Shown here piece after piece: positions 1-8,240 of a stretch of DNA of 23,710 bases. Every line of letters begins with the position of its first letter. Within the stretch, counting starts at the first letter, position 1. This stretch comes from Pseudomonadota bacterium. Its GTDB lineage: Bacteria; Pseudomonadota; Alphaproteobacteria; Sphingomonadales; SMXR01. The notes under the pieces were generated by a model that saw only the letters and a list, made by a program, of their open reading frames with translations, searched no databases and was not told the origin of the DNA. Both the position numbers and the translations under genes were made by a program. The stretch is taken from assembly GCA_022571175.1 (NCBI GenBank), contig JACZYI010000004.1, positions 1 to 23,710 of the forward strand. Reading direction: 5' to 3'.

Positions 1-544
1 CGCGCAGCTCGATCGGGCTCTCCCGCAAATGTTTGAAATCATAATGGACCGGAGCCTCTATGCACTTGAGTTTCCCGCCCAGATAGACGGGCGATGTGCG
101 ATCCAGAAGATAATTGACACCCGGGTGCGACTTATCTGCCGTGCCGAAGACTTTAGCCGCTTCATCCTCGCGATCAGGGGTCCAGATCGTTTCAATTTCC
201 ATGGTGGCAATCAAAATGCCTTCACCGTCTTTCAGGGCGATGGAGCTGCCGGTCTCTAGTTTTCCGGAAAAAACTTCGTCAACGTCCAATGTGATGGGAA
301 TGGGCCAAAGTGTACTATCCCCCAGCCGCATATTATCGACCACGGATGTATAATCGCCTTTGCACATAAACCCCTCAAGGGGCGAGAAGGCACCATTTAG
401 CAAAAGCTCTATATCACATAGCTGCCGGACTGAGAGTGACAGAGAGGGATAATCCTGAGCGCGTTTGCGCTCATTCTCCAGTTCAGAGTCGCTCAGATAG
501 AGAATTTTAAGCTCTCCACCATGTGCTTTCTTAAATGCGCCCAT
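1..544 (-). CDS. sat: ATP sulfurylase (sulfate adenylyltransferase), N-terminal part, cut by the window edge
   Basis: The gene starts at ATG 544 and stays open to base 1, giving 181 visible codons, so the C-terminal part lies outside the window. The visible protein matches the PUA-like N-terminal domain of homomeric ATP sulfurylases: a VRQLCDIELLLNGAFSPLEG block, then the paired MRL...LWPIPITLDV segment, and an SPVYLGGKL stretch before the catalytic domain. The family activates sulfate with ATP to form APS, the first step of sulfate assimilation. An AGGA Shine-Dalgarno sequence lies about ten bases before the ATG. It follows the metH genes on the same strand after 135 bases, and cysK and the serine acetyltransferase gene sit at the far end of the window. 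Whether it is fused to an APS kinase domain, as in some relatives, cannot be seen. Confidence 0.88.
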   Translation of the reverse strand, partial: MGAFKKAHGGELKILYLSDSELENERKRAQDYPSLSLSVRQLCDIELLLNGAFSPLEGFMCKGDYTSVVDNMRLGDSTLWPIPITLDVDEVFSGKLETGSSIALKDGEGILIATMEIETIWTPDREDEAAKVFGTADKSHPGVNYLLDRTSPVYLGGKLKCIEAPVHYDFKHLRESPIELR

Positions 545-679
545 TTTTATAATTCCTGTGACCAAAAAGAGGTGTGTGCCGGTGTGCGGCGCGGTCAATA
601 ACAGGCCCCATGCTTACTGTCCATATGAATAGTCAGCCTTTACGCCCAATTCGGGAAAAAATCGAGGATTCTCACTGAA

Positions 680-3310
680 TTAGACCAGGTTCGGGCGCAA
701 CCACGCTTCCGCCTGGGACAGGGAAACGTCCTTGCGGCGGGCATAATCTTCCACCTGATCCGGGGCAATGCGGCCAATTCCAAAATATTGCGATCGTGGG
801 TGTGAGAAGTAGAAACCGGAGACAGTTGACACCGGAGTCATGGCATAATTCTCGGTCAGATGAACATCCACTCGTTTTGTCGCTTCCAGAAGGGAAAACA
901 GGATGGTTTTTTCCGAATGATCGGGGCAGGCCGGATATCCGGGGGCGGGCCGAATGCCCTGATATTTTTCTTTGATAATATCTTCGCTCGAGAGCTGTTC
1001 GTCCGCGGCATATCCCCAATATTTCTGGCGCACACGTTCATGCATTTTTTCGGCAAAGGCTTCGGCAAATCGATCAGCCAGGGACTTCAAAAGAATAGCA
1101 TTATAATCGTCACCGTCTTGTTCGAACCGTTCGATGGTGGGTTTGAATTTTTCACCCGCTGCGGTTACCACAAAAGCACCAATATAATCTTCGAGACCAG
1201 TATCAAAGGGAGCTATGTAATCAGAGAGACAGTGATTAGGCCTGCCTTCGCGTTTCCGCATTTGCTGGCGGATCATGTGAAATGAGGCAAGAAGATTGTC
1301 CGGGTCACGGCTATCATCCCCAAATATGATAATATCATCCCCTTGAGAATTTGCAGGCCAAAAGCCAATTACACCATTTGCTTCAATCCATTTCTCTTTG
1401 ATAATTATTTCAATCATGGCCTGGGCATCATCAAACAAGGATTGTGCTGCATCACCATATTCGGGGCTTTTAAGGATCGACGGGTAATTGCCCTTAAGCT
1501 CCCAAGTGCGAAAAAATGGCGTCCAGTCAATTCGTTCGGCAAGTTTCTTCAGGTCGAAATTGAGGAGCGTCTTGATGCCGATAAAACCGGGCTCCGGGGG
1601 GCTATATCCCTTCCAATTTATGCGCTGTCTGTTTTTCCGAGCGTCCTCAATTGGAATGAGGGTTTTCCCGCGGTCACCCTTAAGGTGCCGTTTTCTTACG
1701 TCATCATGATCCATCTTGATTTTGTCGAGAAAAGACCCGCTCTCTGTTCCCATCAATGCTCTCACAACATTGACAGCCCGCGAGGCATCGAGAACATGCA
1801 CGGTTCCTCCCGAGTAACACGGCGTAATTTTAAGAGCCGTGTGCACCCGCGAGGTGGTGGCCCCCCCAATCAGGAGCGGCAGGTCAAATTTTTCGCGTTC
1901 CATTTCTGTGGCCACCGTGACCATTTCCTCAAGCGAAGGCGTAATCAGACCCGAAAGACCGATCATGTCGGCTTTTTCTTTGCGTGCCGCTTTCAAAATG
2001 TCCTGCCAGGGCACCATGACGCCCAAATCGACAATCTCATAATTGTTGCATTGCAAAATGACACCAACGATATTCTTGCCAATGTCATGTACGTCTCCCT
2101 TGACCGTGGCCATGACGATCTTGCCATTTGACTTGGCCCCCCCTTTTTTTTCGGCTTCGAGAAAAGGTAAAAGATAAGCGACCGCCTGTTTCATGACCCT
2201 GGCTGACTTAACAACCTGGGGTAAAAACATCTGGCCGGAGCCAAACAGTTCACCCACTACATTCATGCCGTCCATCAAAGGGCCTTCGATTACCTCAAGA
2301 GTTTGCGAGTAATTATGGCGCGCTTCTTCGGCGTCTTCCTCAATATAATCCGTGATGCCTTTGACCAGGGCATGAGACAGGCGTTCCTCGACCGTGCCTT
2401 CGCGCCACTCTTGCTTGTCGACCTTCTCGATGGTCTCTGACTTGAAACTGCTCGCGACCTCAAGCAAGCGATCGGTGGCGTCTGATCTGCGGTTCAAAAT
2501 AACATCTTCAACCCGCTCCCGGAGATCAGCTGGAATATCGGCGTAGATGGTCAATTGGCCTGCGTTGACAATACCCATGGTGAGTCCGGCTTTTGTAACG
2601 TGATAGAGAAAGACCGCGTGCATGGCTTCGCGCATGGGGTTGTTACCGCGAAAGGAAAAGGAAACATTTGAAATGCCTCCCGAAATATGGGTGCCTTTCA
2701 GCTTTTGTCTAATGAGGCGGGTGGCTTCAATAAAGGCAATAGCATAATCATTATGTTCTTCAATGCCGGTCGCCACAGGAAAAACATTGGGGTCAAAGAT
2801 AATATCACCGGGTTCCATACCCACGGTCTCGGTGAGGATTTTGTAGGCGCGCTCGGCGATGGAAAATTTATGCTCAACTGTTGCGGCCTGACCTAATTCG
2901 TCAAATCCCATAACGACCACCGCCGCGCCAAATCGCCGGACTCTGCGCGCTTGTCTGATGAATTCTTCCTCGCCTTCCTTCAGGCTTATGGAATTGACAA
3001 TGGCCTTGCCCTGAACGCATTTAAGCCCGGCCTCAAGGATGGACCATTTGGAGGAGTCAATCATGATGGGCACCCGGGCAATATCGGGCTCTGATGCGAT
3101 CAGCTTTAAAAATGTGGTCATGGCTTCCTCGCCATCAATCAGGGCATCATCCATATTAATGTCAATAATATTGGCGCCATTCTCAACTTGCTGGCGGGCA
3201 ACGGAGAGGGCTTCAGTAAAATTCCCGTCTGCGATCAGGCGTTTGAACTTGGCCGAACCCGCCACATTGGTGCGCTCACCGATGATTATAAAGTTTGAAA
3301 GATTGCTCAT
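680..3310 (-). CDS. metH: Methionine synthase, pterin-binding / cobalamin-binding / activation subunit (split MetH, C-terminal half)
   Basis: This 876-residue protein covers everything in MetH after the homocysteine domain. The pterin-binding domain starts at once (GERTNVAGSAKF, about residues 11-22). The helical cobalamin cap spans about 300-390. The B12 motif DVHDIGKN is at 406-413, with His408 as the expected cobalt ligand, followed by SGLITPSLEEM and GGATTSR. The SAM-binding reactivation domain has RPAPGYPACPDH at 787-798. With its partner it transfers the methyl group of 5-methyl-THF to homocysteine. The start overlaps the stop of the upstream homocysteine subunit by four bases (ATGA), so the two are very probably translationally coupled. 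All domains look complete. Splitting MetH at this linker is known in several alphaproteobacteria, so this is not a broken gene. Confidence 0.96.
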   Translation of the reverse strand: MSNLSNFIIIGERTNVAGSAKFKRLIADGNFTEALSVARQQVENGANIIDINMDDALIDGEEAMTTFLKLIASEPDIARVPIMIDSSKWSILEAGLKCVQGKAIVNSISLKEGEEEFIRQARRVRRFGAAVVVMGFDELGQAATVEHKFSIAERAYKILTETVGMEPGDIIFDPNVFPVATGIEEHNDYAIAFIEATRLIRQKLKGTHISGGISNVSFSFRGNNPMREAMHAVFLYHVTKAGLTMGIVNAGQLTIYADIPADLRERVEDVILNRRSDATDRLLEVASSFKSETIEKVDKQEWREGTVEERLSHALVKGITDYIEEDAEEARHNYSQTLEVIEGPLMDGMNVVGELFGSGQMFLPQVVKSARVMKQAVAYLLPFLEAEKKGGAKSNGKIVMATVKGDVHDIGKNIVGVILQCNNYEIVDLGVMVPWQDILKAARKEKADMIGLSGLITPSLEEMVTVATEMEREKFDLPLLIGGATTSRVHTALKITPCYSGGTVHVLDASRAVNVVRALMGTESGSFLDKIKMDHDDVRKRHLKGDRGKTLIPIEDARKNRQRINWKGYSPPEPGFIGIKTLLNFDLKKLAERIDWTPFFRTWELKGNYPSILKSPEYGDAAQSLFDDAQAMIEIIIKEKWIEANGVIGFWPANSQGDDIIIFGDDSRDPDNLLASFHMIRQQMRKREGRPNHCLSDYIAPFDTGLEDYIGAFVVTAAGEKFKPTIERFEQDGDDYNAILLKSLADRFAEAFAEKMHERVRQKYWGYAADEQLSSEDIIKEKYQGIRPAPGYPACPDHSEKTILFSLLEATKRVDVHLTENYAMTPVSTVSGFYFSHPRSQYFGIGRIAPDQVEDYARRKDVSLSQAEAWLRPNLV

Positions 3311-4371
3311 GAGCTTACCGTCAGGGCCTCAAGGCCAGAGAGCCGTAGCGCAGACTCGGCTTCAGGCACGGTGCGCGGGGAAAGGCCGTTGATAGCGTTT
3401 GCAATGGCTCTGATGTGGTCGGGCGTGGTGCCGCAACAACCACCAACAATATTCAGAAAACCGGACTTTGCCCATTCCCCAAGTTCGGACGCTGTCACAT
3501 CCGGTGTCTCGGTATATTCACCCAGTTCATCGGGAAGTCCCGCATTCGGGTAGGCGCATATGAGTGTATCCGCATAGCGCGAAAGTTCACGCACAAAGGG
3601 GCGCAGATCCTGTGCACCAAAGGCGCAATTAAGCCCTACAGAAATTGGCCGGGCATGGCGCACCGAATTCCAAAAAGCTTCAACCGTCTGGCCTGACAAT
3701 GTACGGCCCGAAAGGTCGGTCACAGTCATGGACAAGGCCAGGGGCAATTCACGGCCCAGTTCTTCGCCAAGCTCGCCAATGGCTACAATTGCCGCTTTGG
3801 CATTTAAGGTATCAAAAATAGTTTCGATCAGAAAATAATCAACCCCGCCTTCAAGAAGGCCCGCGACGGCCTCCTTGTACGCGTCCTTGACTTCGTCAAA
3901 GGAAACCGCCCTGTAAGCCGGATCATCTATGTCTGGAGAGACAGATAGGGTTTTGTTCATGGGACCGAGAGCCCCGGCTACAAAGCGCTGCTGGCCAGTG
4001 CTTTTTGAGAGTTTGTCTGCAGCCTCACGTGCGAGCATTGCCCCGGCCCGATTAATCTCGTAAGCGCTTTCTTCTGTTCCATAGTCCGCTTGCGAAATGC
4101 GGGTGGCGTTAAATGTATTGGTTTCAATAATATCGGCTCCGGCCTCAAGATAGGCTTCGTGGATGGCTTGGATCACATCTGGTCTTGTCAGGTTTAGGAT
4201 ATCCTGATTGCCCTTCAGATCGCTGTTATGGTCCTGGAACATGTCACCGCGATATTCAGCTTCCTCCAGACGATAATTTTGCAACGCTGTGCCCATGGCC
4301 CCATCCAGCAATAAAATCCGGGATTTTGCAGTCTCATAGAGGGGGGCTAAATGTTTGAACGGAGTGCGCAT
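3307..4371 (-). CDS. metH: Methionine synthase, homocysteine S-methyltransferase subunit (split MetH, N-terminal half)
   Basis: This 354-residue protein is a stand-alone homocysteine-binding barrel. LLDGAMGTALQ is at 21-31. The zinc ligands that activate the homocysteine thiol are visible as Cys249 (GLNCAFGA) and Cys312-Cys313 (GGCCGTTPDHI). It lacks pterin, B12 and activation domains, which are supplied by the next gene, whose start overlaps this stop by four bases. The upstream neighbour metF ends 18 bases before this ATG, so metF and both metH halves look like one transcription unit. The related betaine- or S-methylmethionine-dependent methyltransferases share this fold, but the fused gene order makes the MetH assignment firm. 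Confidence 0.95.
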   Translation of the reverse strand: MRTPFKHLAPLYETAKSRILLLDGAMGTALQNYRLEEAEYRGDMFQDHNSDLKGNQDILNLTRPDVIQAIHEAYLEAGADIIETNTFNATRISQADYGTEESAYEINRAGAMLAREAADKLSKSTGQQRFVAGALGPMNKTLSVSPDIDDPAYRAVSFDEVKDAYKEAVAGLLEGGVDYFLIETIFDTLNAKAAIVAIGELGEELGRELPLALSMTVTDLSGRTLSGQTVEAFWNSVRHARPISVGLNCAFGAQDLRPFVRELSRYADTLICAYPNAGLPDELGEYTETPDVTASELGEWAKSGFLNIVGGCCGTTPDHIRAIANAINGLSPRTVPEAESALRLSGLEALTVSS

Positions 4372-4389
4372 GGACGAGTCCCGATCTTG

Positions 4390-5304
4390 TTATTGTTGTT
4401 TTTTAACCGGGCGCAGGCCCAGCATGTGACAAATGGCATAGGTCAAATCAGCCCTGTTGAGAGTATAAAAATGAAAATCCTGAATGCCTCCCGCAGCCAA
4501 TTTCCGGCACTGCTCACCCGCGACTGTTGCGGCTACCAGCAGGCGGGTTGCCGGGTGATCATCCAATCCTTCAAAAAGATGTGCTAGCCAATTCGGGATG
4601 GCGGCCCCGCAGATCTTGGCAAATCTTTTTAATTGTTTCACATTGGTGACCGGTAATATTCCGGGCACGATCGGCACGTCGATATGGTAGGACCGTACAT
4701 GGTCCATAAATCTGAAGAACTGGTCGGGCTCAAAAAAGAACTGGCTTATGGCCTGGGTCGCACCAGCGTCAATTTTTCGTTTTAAATTATCTAGATCAGC
4801 GGCAAGAGTAGGGCTGTCGGGATGCATTTCCGGATAGGCGGCGACGCTTATTTCAAAATCTGCCACCGATTTAAGACCCGCCACCAGTTCAGCCGCGTTG
4901 GCATAACCATCTGAGTGCGGTTTATATGCGGTGGCGTCTTCGGGCGCATCGCCGCGCAGTGCCACAATGTGGCGTACACCCATATCCCAGTAAGACTGAG
5001 CCACTTCATTGACCTCATCCTTGGTCGCCCCAACACAAGTCAAATGGGCTGCGGGCGTTAAATTAGTTTCTTCGATGATACGCTTGATAGTGGCATGGGT
5101 ACGCTCACGGGTGGATCCGCCGGCACCATAGGTGACCGAAACAAATTTTGGGGCCATGGGAGCAAGTTTCGCCACTGACTGCCAGAGAACCTCTTCCATT
5201 TTTTCGATTTTCGGCGGGAAAAATTCAAAACTCACCGAAATTTTGCCTGGATCAAGGGCAAAAATGGAGGGGCCACTCGCCATATTTCCACCGGATAAAA
5301 TCAC
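4390..5304 (-). CDS. metF: 5,10-methylenetetrahydrofolate reductase
   Basis: This FAD-dependent enzyme of the MetF family reduces methylene-THF to methyl-THF, the methyl donor for the MetH pair encoded just downstream. ISVSFEFFPPK lies near the N-terminus, followed by FVSVTYGAGGS and TPAAHLTCVG; GILPVTNVKQLKRFAK lies towards the C-terminus. Length (about 300 residues) is normal for bacterial MetF. Two starts are possible. The GTG at 5304 has AGGA eight bases upstream. The ATG at 5283, seven codons later, has GGTGG just upstream and gives 297 residues; the homology begins after it. A candidate promoter and palindrome lie at 5356-5398. The gene begins the metF-metH-metH unit. Confidence 0.95.
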   Translation of the reverse strand: MILSGGNMASGPSIFALDPGKISVSFEFFPPKIEKMEEVLWQSVAKLAPMAPKFVSVTYGAGGSTRERTHATIKRIIEETNLTPAAHLTCVGATKDEVNEVAQSYWDMGVRHIVALRGDAPEDATAYKPHSDGYANAAELVAGLKSVADFEISVAAYPEMHPDSPTLAADLDNLKRKIDAGATQAISQFFFEPDQFFRFMDHVRSYHIDVPIVPGILPVTNVKQLKRFAKICGAAIPNWLAHLFEGLDDHPATRLLVAATVAGEQCRKLAAGGIQDFHFYTLNRADLTYAICHMLGLRPVKKQQ

Positions 5305-5355
5305 CTAGCTCGTCCTCACCATTCTCTTGGAGCGCAAGTTATTAGCTCATGTAAC

Positions 5356-5375
5356 ATATAAAGAAATGTTTATAT
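5356..5375. repeat. Palindrome over the metF -10 region (candidate operator)
   Basis: This is a perfect inverted repeat, ATATAAA and TTTATAT separated by six bases (GAAATG). Its right arm overlaps the candidate metF -10 hexamer at 5369-5374. Such a position is typical of a repressor site. In Proteobacteria, ArsR-family regulators that sense S-adenosylmethionine or S-adenosylhomocysteine (SahR/SamR type) control methionine genes through AT-rich palindromes. Assigning this site to such a regulator is inference, and no regulator gene is in the window. Confidence 0.45.
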
Positions 5376-5398
5376 ATCAGCAAATACACGGTTTTCAA
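5369..5398 (-). promoter_or_regulatory. Candidate sigma-70-type promoter for metF
   Basis: Read on the minus strand, TTGAAA (5398-5393) is followed after 18 bases by TATAAA (5374-5369). Each hexamer matches the housekeeping consensus at five of six positions. The predicted transcript would start about 60-80 bases before metF. No SAM or cobalamin riboswitch consensus was recognised in the leader. Confidence 0.45.
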
Positions 5399-5475
5399 AG
5401 GTTTTTCAGCCTGGAAGGGAGCGTGTTTTGAATTTTCAAAACTAATACTAACGGAAGAAGATGGAACTACTTTGC

Positions 5476-5505
5476 TTGACCCGGCGTTCAAAACAATGCC
5501 TTTAT
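5476..5505 (+). promoter_or_regulatory. Possible promoter for the D-amino-acid transaminase gene
   Basis: TTGACC is followed after 18 bases by CTTTAT. The -35 is good but the -10 is weak. The predicted start would leave a leader of about 55 bases before the ATG at 5567. Confidence 0.25.
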
Positions 5506-5566
5506 GCCGCCCCAGTTGACTTATAGGTCAGAGATAGAACTCAAGCCATCGTCCCGGAGAGCAGAC

Positions 5567-6436
5567 ATGTCCAGAGTTGCCTACGTGAATGGTCTTTATT
5601 GTCCCTTAGGGGCCGCATCAATCCATATCGAGGATCGTGGTTATCAATTTTCGGATGCGGTTTATGAAGTGATTCTGGTAGCCTCGGGTAAGCTCATCGA
5701 TTGTATTGCCCACCTTGACCGCCTGGATCGATCTTTGGGCGAAGTACAAATGCTCAGGCCTTTGTCGAGAAAAAGCTGGCGTATCATTTTGGAAGAAATG
5801 ATAAACAGGAACAGGTTAAAGAATGGCATCCTGTATATACAAGTATCGCGTGGCGTTGCGCCTCGAGATCATGTATTTCCGCAGACTCAAATCGATCCGG
5901 CTCTGGTCGTTACGGCCAAAAGGCTTGATTTTGACCTGATGAAAGTTCGCCAGCGGGAAGGGGTTCCGGTGATAACCGCTACGGATATTCGTTGGGGACG
6001 GCCCGATATAAAGAGTACCTCTTTGCTGGCGAATGTGTTGGCCAAAGAGGAAGCCAGAAAAGCCGGGGCTTATGAATGTTGGCTCCTGGATAAACAAGGA
6101 TATATCACAGAGGGAACGGCCAGCAACGCCTGGATCGTAAGGAATGATATTCTGGTGACGAGAAATACCGGCCATTCCATATTATCAGGTGTCACCCGCA
6201 ATGTTGTGCTGCAAATTGCCAGGGATTTGGGACTTGCGGTTGAAGAACGCCCATTCATGCTAGAGGAAGCCAAAAAGGCAGATGAGGCTTTTATGACCGG
6301 GACAACCACATTTGTCACACCTGTTACCACCCTTGATGGCGAGAAGATAGCTAGCGGGGCGCCCGGCCCTGTCACCGAGCAACTACGAGACAGCTATTGG
6401 GCGATCATAAACGGGCAAAGCCTTAACGCGGCCTAA
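5567..6436 (+). CDS. D-amino-acid transaminase (class IV PLP aminotransferase)
   Basis: This 289-residue fold-type IV aminotransferase begins MSRVAYVNG, with GGAG seven bases before the ATG; the frame is open 21 codons further upstream, but that extension has no homology. Lys149 (GRPDIKS) is the expected PLP-binding lysine and Glu182 (TEGTASN) lies in the conserved loop. The RGVAPRDHVFP segment (95-105) matches the Arg-x-His substrate-carboxylate trap of D-alanine aminotransferases. This separates it from branched-chain aminotransferases and aminodeoxychorismate lyase. The family interconverts D-alanine and D-glutamate with their 2-oxoacids, feeding peptidoglycan synthesis or D-amino-acid use. 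It diverges from metF, and its last 14 bases overlap the end of the convergent epimerase gene. The exact substrate is not fixed by sequence. Confidence 0.88.
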   Translation: MSRVAYVNGLYCPLGAASIHIEDRGYQFSDAVYEVILVASGKLIDCIAHLDRLDRSLGEVQMLRPLSRKSWRIILEEMINRNRLKNGILYIQVSRGVAPRDHVFPQTQIDPALVVTAKRLDFDLMKVRQREGVPVITATDIRWGRPDIKSTSLLANVLAKEEARKAGAYECWLLDKQGYITEGTASNAWIVRNDILVTRNTGHSILSGVTRNVVLQIARDLGLAVEERPFMLEEAKKADEAFMTGTTTFVTPVTTLDGEKIASGAPGPVTEQLRDSYWAIINGQSLNAA

Positions 6437-7451
6437 TGAAGGGGACTACACGGTTATCTTCAGGCAATCGCTCCAGCTGTTCTTTGTGTCCTTTGAACCA
6501 CTCAACAAACTTGGGCAAACCCACCTCTATCGAAGTTTCCGGTTTAAAACCCGTCAAGCTTTGGATGGCTGAAATATCCGAATAAGTCTCATAAACATCG
6601 CCTGGCTGCATTGGCTCCAGAATTATCTGAGCTTTGCATTCCAGGGCTTGTTCTATGATTCCAATCATATGAGTCAGGGATTCAGGGCGGCTGTTTCCAA
6701 TGTTCAAAATGCGATGAGGGGAGCTGTTGCCATTGCCTTCAGGGGGTTTGTCCATAACGGATAATATTCCGGATATGATGTCATCCACATAGGTAAAATC
6801 ACGTTTCATATCACCGTTGTTGTAAACATAGATGGGTTTGCCATCGAGAATGGATTGGGTGAACTTCCAGTAAGCCATGTCAGGTCGCCCCCAAGGTCCG
6901 TAAACGGTAAAAAAGCGAAGCCCTGTTTGGGGTATCCTATAGAGATGGCTGTAACTCTCGCTCAAAAGCTCATCTGATCTTTTGGTGGCCGCATAAAGCG
7001 AAATTGGCCGGTCAGCCCGGTCGGATTCAGATAAGGGCAAGGTTTTACTATTTCCGTAAACGGAACTTGAGCTGGCATAAATCAGATGTTTTAGATCAGG
7101 TAGATGGCGGCAGAGTTCCAGAATAACCATATGCCCCATCAGGTTTGATTTCATATAGGCAAAGGGGTTTTCCAGCGAGTATCTAATGCCAGCCTGAGCC
7201 GCCAAATGAATAACATGGTCGAATCTTGGACTCCCAAGTGTTTCAGTTAGAGATTCCTGTTCGGAAATATCGACTTTCACAAAACGAAAATTAGAATAGG
7301 GGTTAAGCAGCTCCAGTCGGGAGATTTTCAAGTCTACCGAATAATAATCATTGAGATTATCGATACCAACAACATCCATGCCCCTGTCCAAAAGGGCTCG
7401 GCAGGTGTGATAACCGATGAATCCGGCGGCACCTGTTACGAGAACCGTCAT
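6423..7451 (-). CDS. NAD-dependent sugar epimerase, UDP-glucuronate 4-epimerase-like
   Basis: This 342-residue extended short-chain dehydrogenase has the nucleotide motif GAAGFIG (7-13), SSSSVYG (127-133), and the catalytic pair Tyr153 and Lys157 (YAATK). The segments DNLNDYYSVDLK and VYGPWGRPDMAYWKF are typical of bacterial UDP-glucuronate 4-epimerases, which make UDP-galacturonate for surface polysaccharide. The gene stands alone, with no glycosyltransferase or polymer export genes beside it. AGGTG lies six bases before the ATG. Its stop region overlaps the convergent transaminase gene by 14 bases. UDP-glucose 4-epimerase is the main alternative but fits the signature segments less well. 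Confidence 0.88.
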   Translation of the reverse strand: MTVLVTGAAGFIGYHTCRALLDRGMDVVGIDNLNDYYSVDLKISRLELLNPYSNFRFVKVDISEQESLTETLGSPRFDHVIHLAAQAGIRYSLENPFAYMKSNLMGHMVILELCRHLPDLKHLIYASSSSVYGNSKTLPLSESDRADRPISLYAATKRSDELLSESYSHLYRIPQTGLRFFTVYGPWGRPDMAYWKFTQSILDGKPIYVYNNGDMKRDFTYVDDIISGILSVMDKPPEGNGNSSPHRILNIGNSRPESLTHMIGIIEQALECKAQIILEPMQPGDVYETYSDISAIQSLTGFKPETSIEVGLPKFVEWFKGHKEQLERLPEDNRVVPFIRPR

Positions 7452-7460
7452 TCAGCGCAC

Positions 7461-7491
7461 CTGAAATTCAAATAGTTGAAAGTCATTTCAG
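7461..7491. repeat. Nested inverted repeat upstream of the epimerase gene
   Basis: CTGAAAT (7461-7467) and ATTTCAG (7485-7491) form a perfect seven-base inverted repeat. Within it, TTCAA and TTGAA (7467-7480) form a tighter hairpin. On the minus strand a TTGACA (7502-7497) lies just upstream, and the repeat ends against the AGGTG ribosome-binding site. It could be an operator or a leader hairpin; neither is demonstrated. Confidence 0.3.
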
Positions 7492-7655
7492 CCTGCTGTC
7501 AAAAAACTGCCAGTAATTTGGATCTTGCCAGCCTTAAGATTTAGGCGGAATTGGTTAACAGCGGTTAAATTGAGAGAATATTCTGCGGGAAAAAAGGGAT
7601 TCCGTATGGGAGCTATACAGCCGGGGTAAATTATTTTGAAATGCGTCGAATAAAT

Positions 7656-8240
7656 TTAGTTGCCATCGCTCTCGTCCGGTTCTTCGTCTTCGTCGCCGAA
7701 AAATGCCGTAAAGTCTAAAACCAAATTACCATCCTGAAGTTCATAGCTCCAGCGAGTGCCGTCAAAGCGCCTTGGCTGTCCCAGTTTGATCCTCTGCAGG
7801 GGGCGCTGTATTCGGATCAGATTTCGGCGAAGTTCAACATCCATCCCACTTACAGCATCCAGCATGGCATCCTGTATGGGGCCCTGGACGGCTATATTGA
7901 GACTTCTCAGGGTTGAAAATGCGGCGGCGAGGGCTTGAAGATTGATGTCTTCCTCAGACAAAAGGATCAGGATTTCTGTCTGCGTATCCACATAGTCCTC
8001 ATAAGCACCTTCAATCTCATGTCTTCGCATTCGAAAGGCATCTTCAATGCGTTCTGAAACTTCGGCCGGAAATTCCAGGGGCAGACTTCTGAGATCGAGA
8101 TCAATGGGTATAAAATTGCTATCCGCACTGGGGCCTGAAAAAGTGCGGGCCACAAAAAATCCGATCAAGAATATATTGATTGCCAGTGAAACCAGCAACG
8201 TACCGCCAAGAACCTTGGTTTGTTTATCCAGTTCCCCCAT
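7656..8240 (-). CDS. Membrane-anchored Metal_resist/CnrX-like periplasmic protein of an ECF sigma operon
   Basis: This 194-residue protein has one N-terminal membrane segment (about 11-32). A predicted periplasmic helical domain follows, with the pattern LPLEFPAEVSERIEDAFRMRR typical of the Metal_resist/CpxP-like superfamily, then a short acidic tail (DEDEEPDESDGN). The ATG at 8240 is preferred: it shares one base with the upstream stop (TGATG) and has GGAG eight bases upstream. A TTG three bases earlier is possible. It is the third gene of the sigma / anti-sigma-like / sensor unit, the gene content of CnrH-CnrY-CnrX. Unlike metal-binding CnrX it has no cysteine and only one histidine (in RRHEIEG), so metal sensing is doubtful; another envelope signal, or a structural role holding the anti-sigma partner, is possible. 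Confidence 0.72.
   Translation of the reverse strand: MGELDKQTKVLGGTLLVSLAINIFLIGFFVARTFSGPSADSNFIPIDLDLRSLPLEFPAEVSERIEDAFRMRRHEIEGAYEDYVDTQTEILILLSEEDINLQALAAAFSTLRSLNIAVQGPIQDAMLDAVSGMDVELRRNLIRIQRPLQRIKLGQPRRFDGTRWSYELQDGNLVLDFTAFFGDEDEEPDESDGN

Noticed and set aside
1343..2131. Long plus-strand open frame (262 codons) opposite metH
   Set aside because: It is antisense to a fully conserved coding region, low in recognisable motifs, and best explained as a codon-bias shadow.
5305..5566. Search for a SAM-, SAH- or cobalamin-type riboswitch before metF and metH
   Set aside because: No conserved core of these classes could be recognised on the minus strand, and the metF-metH junctions are too short to hold one.
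7553..7568. Two GGTTAA copies ten bases apart, resembling a CtrA site
   Set aside because: The spacing between TTAA cores is six bases rather than the usual seven, and the site lies closer to the end of the sensor gene than to any start.
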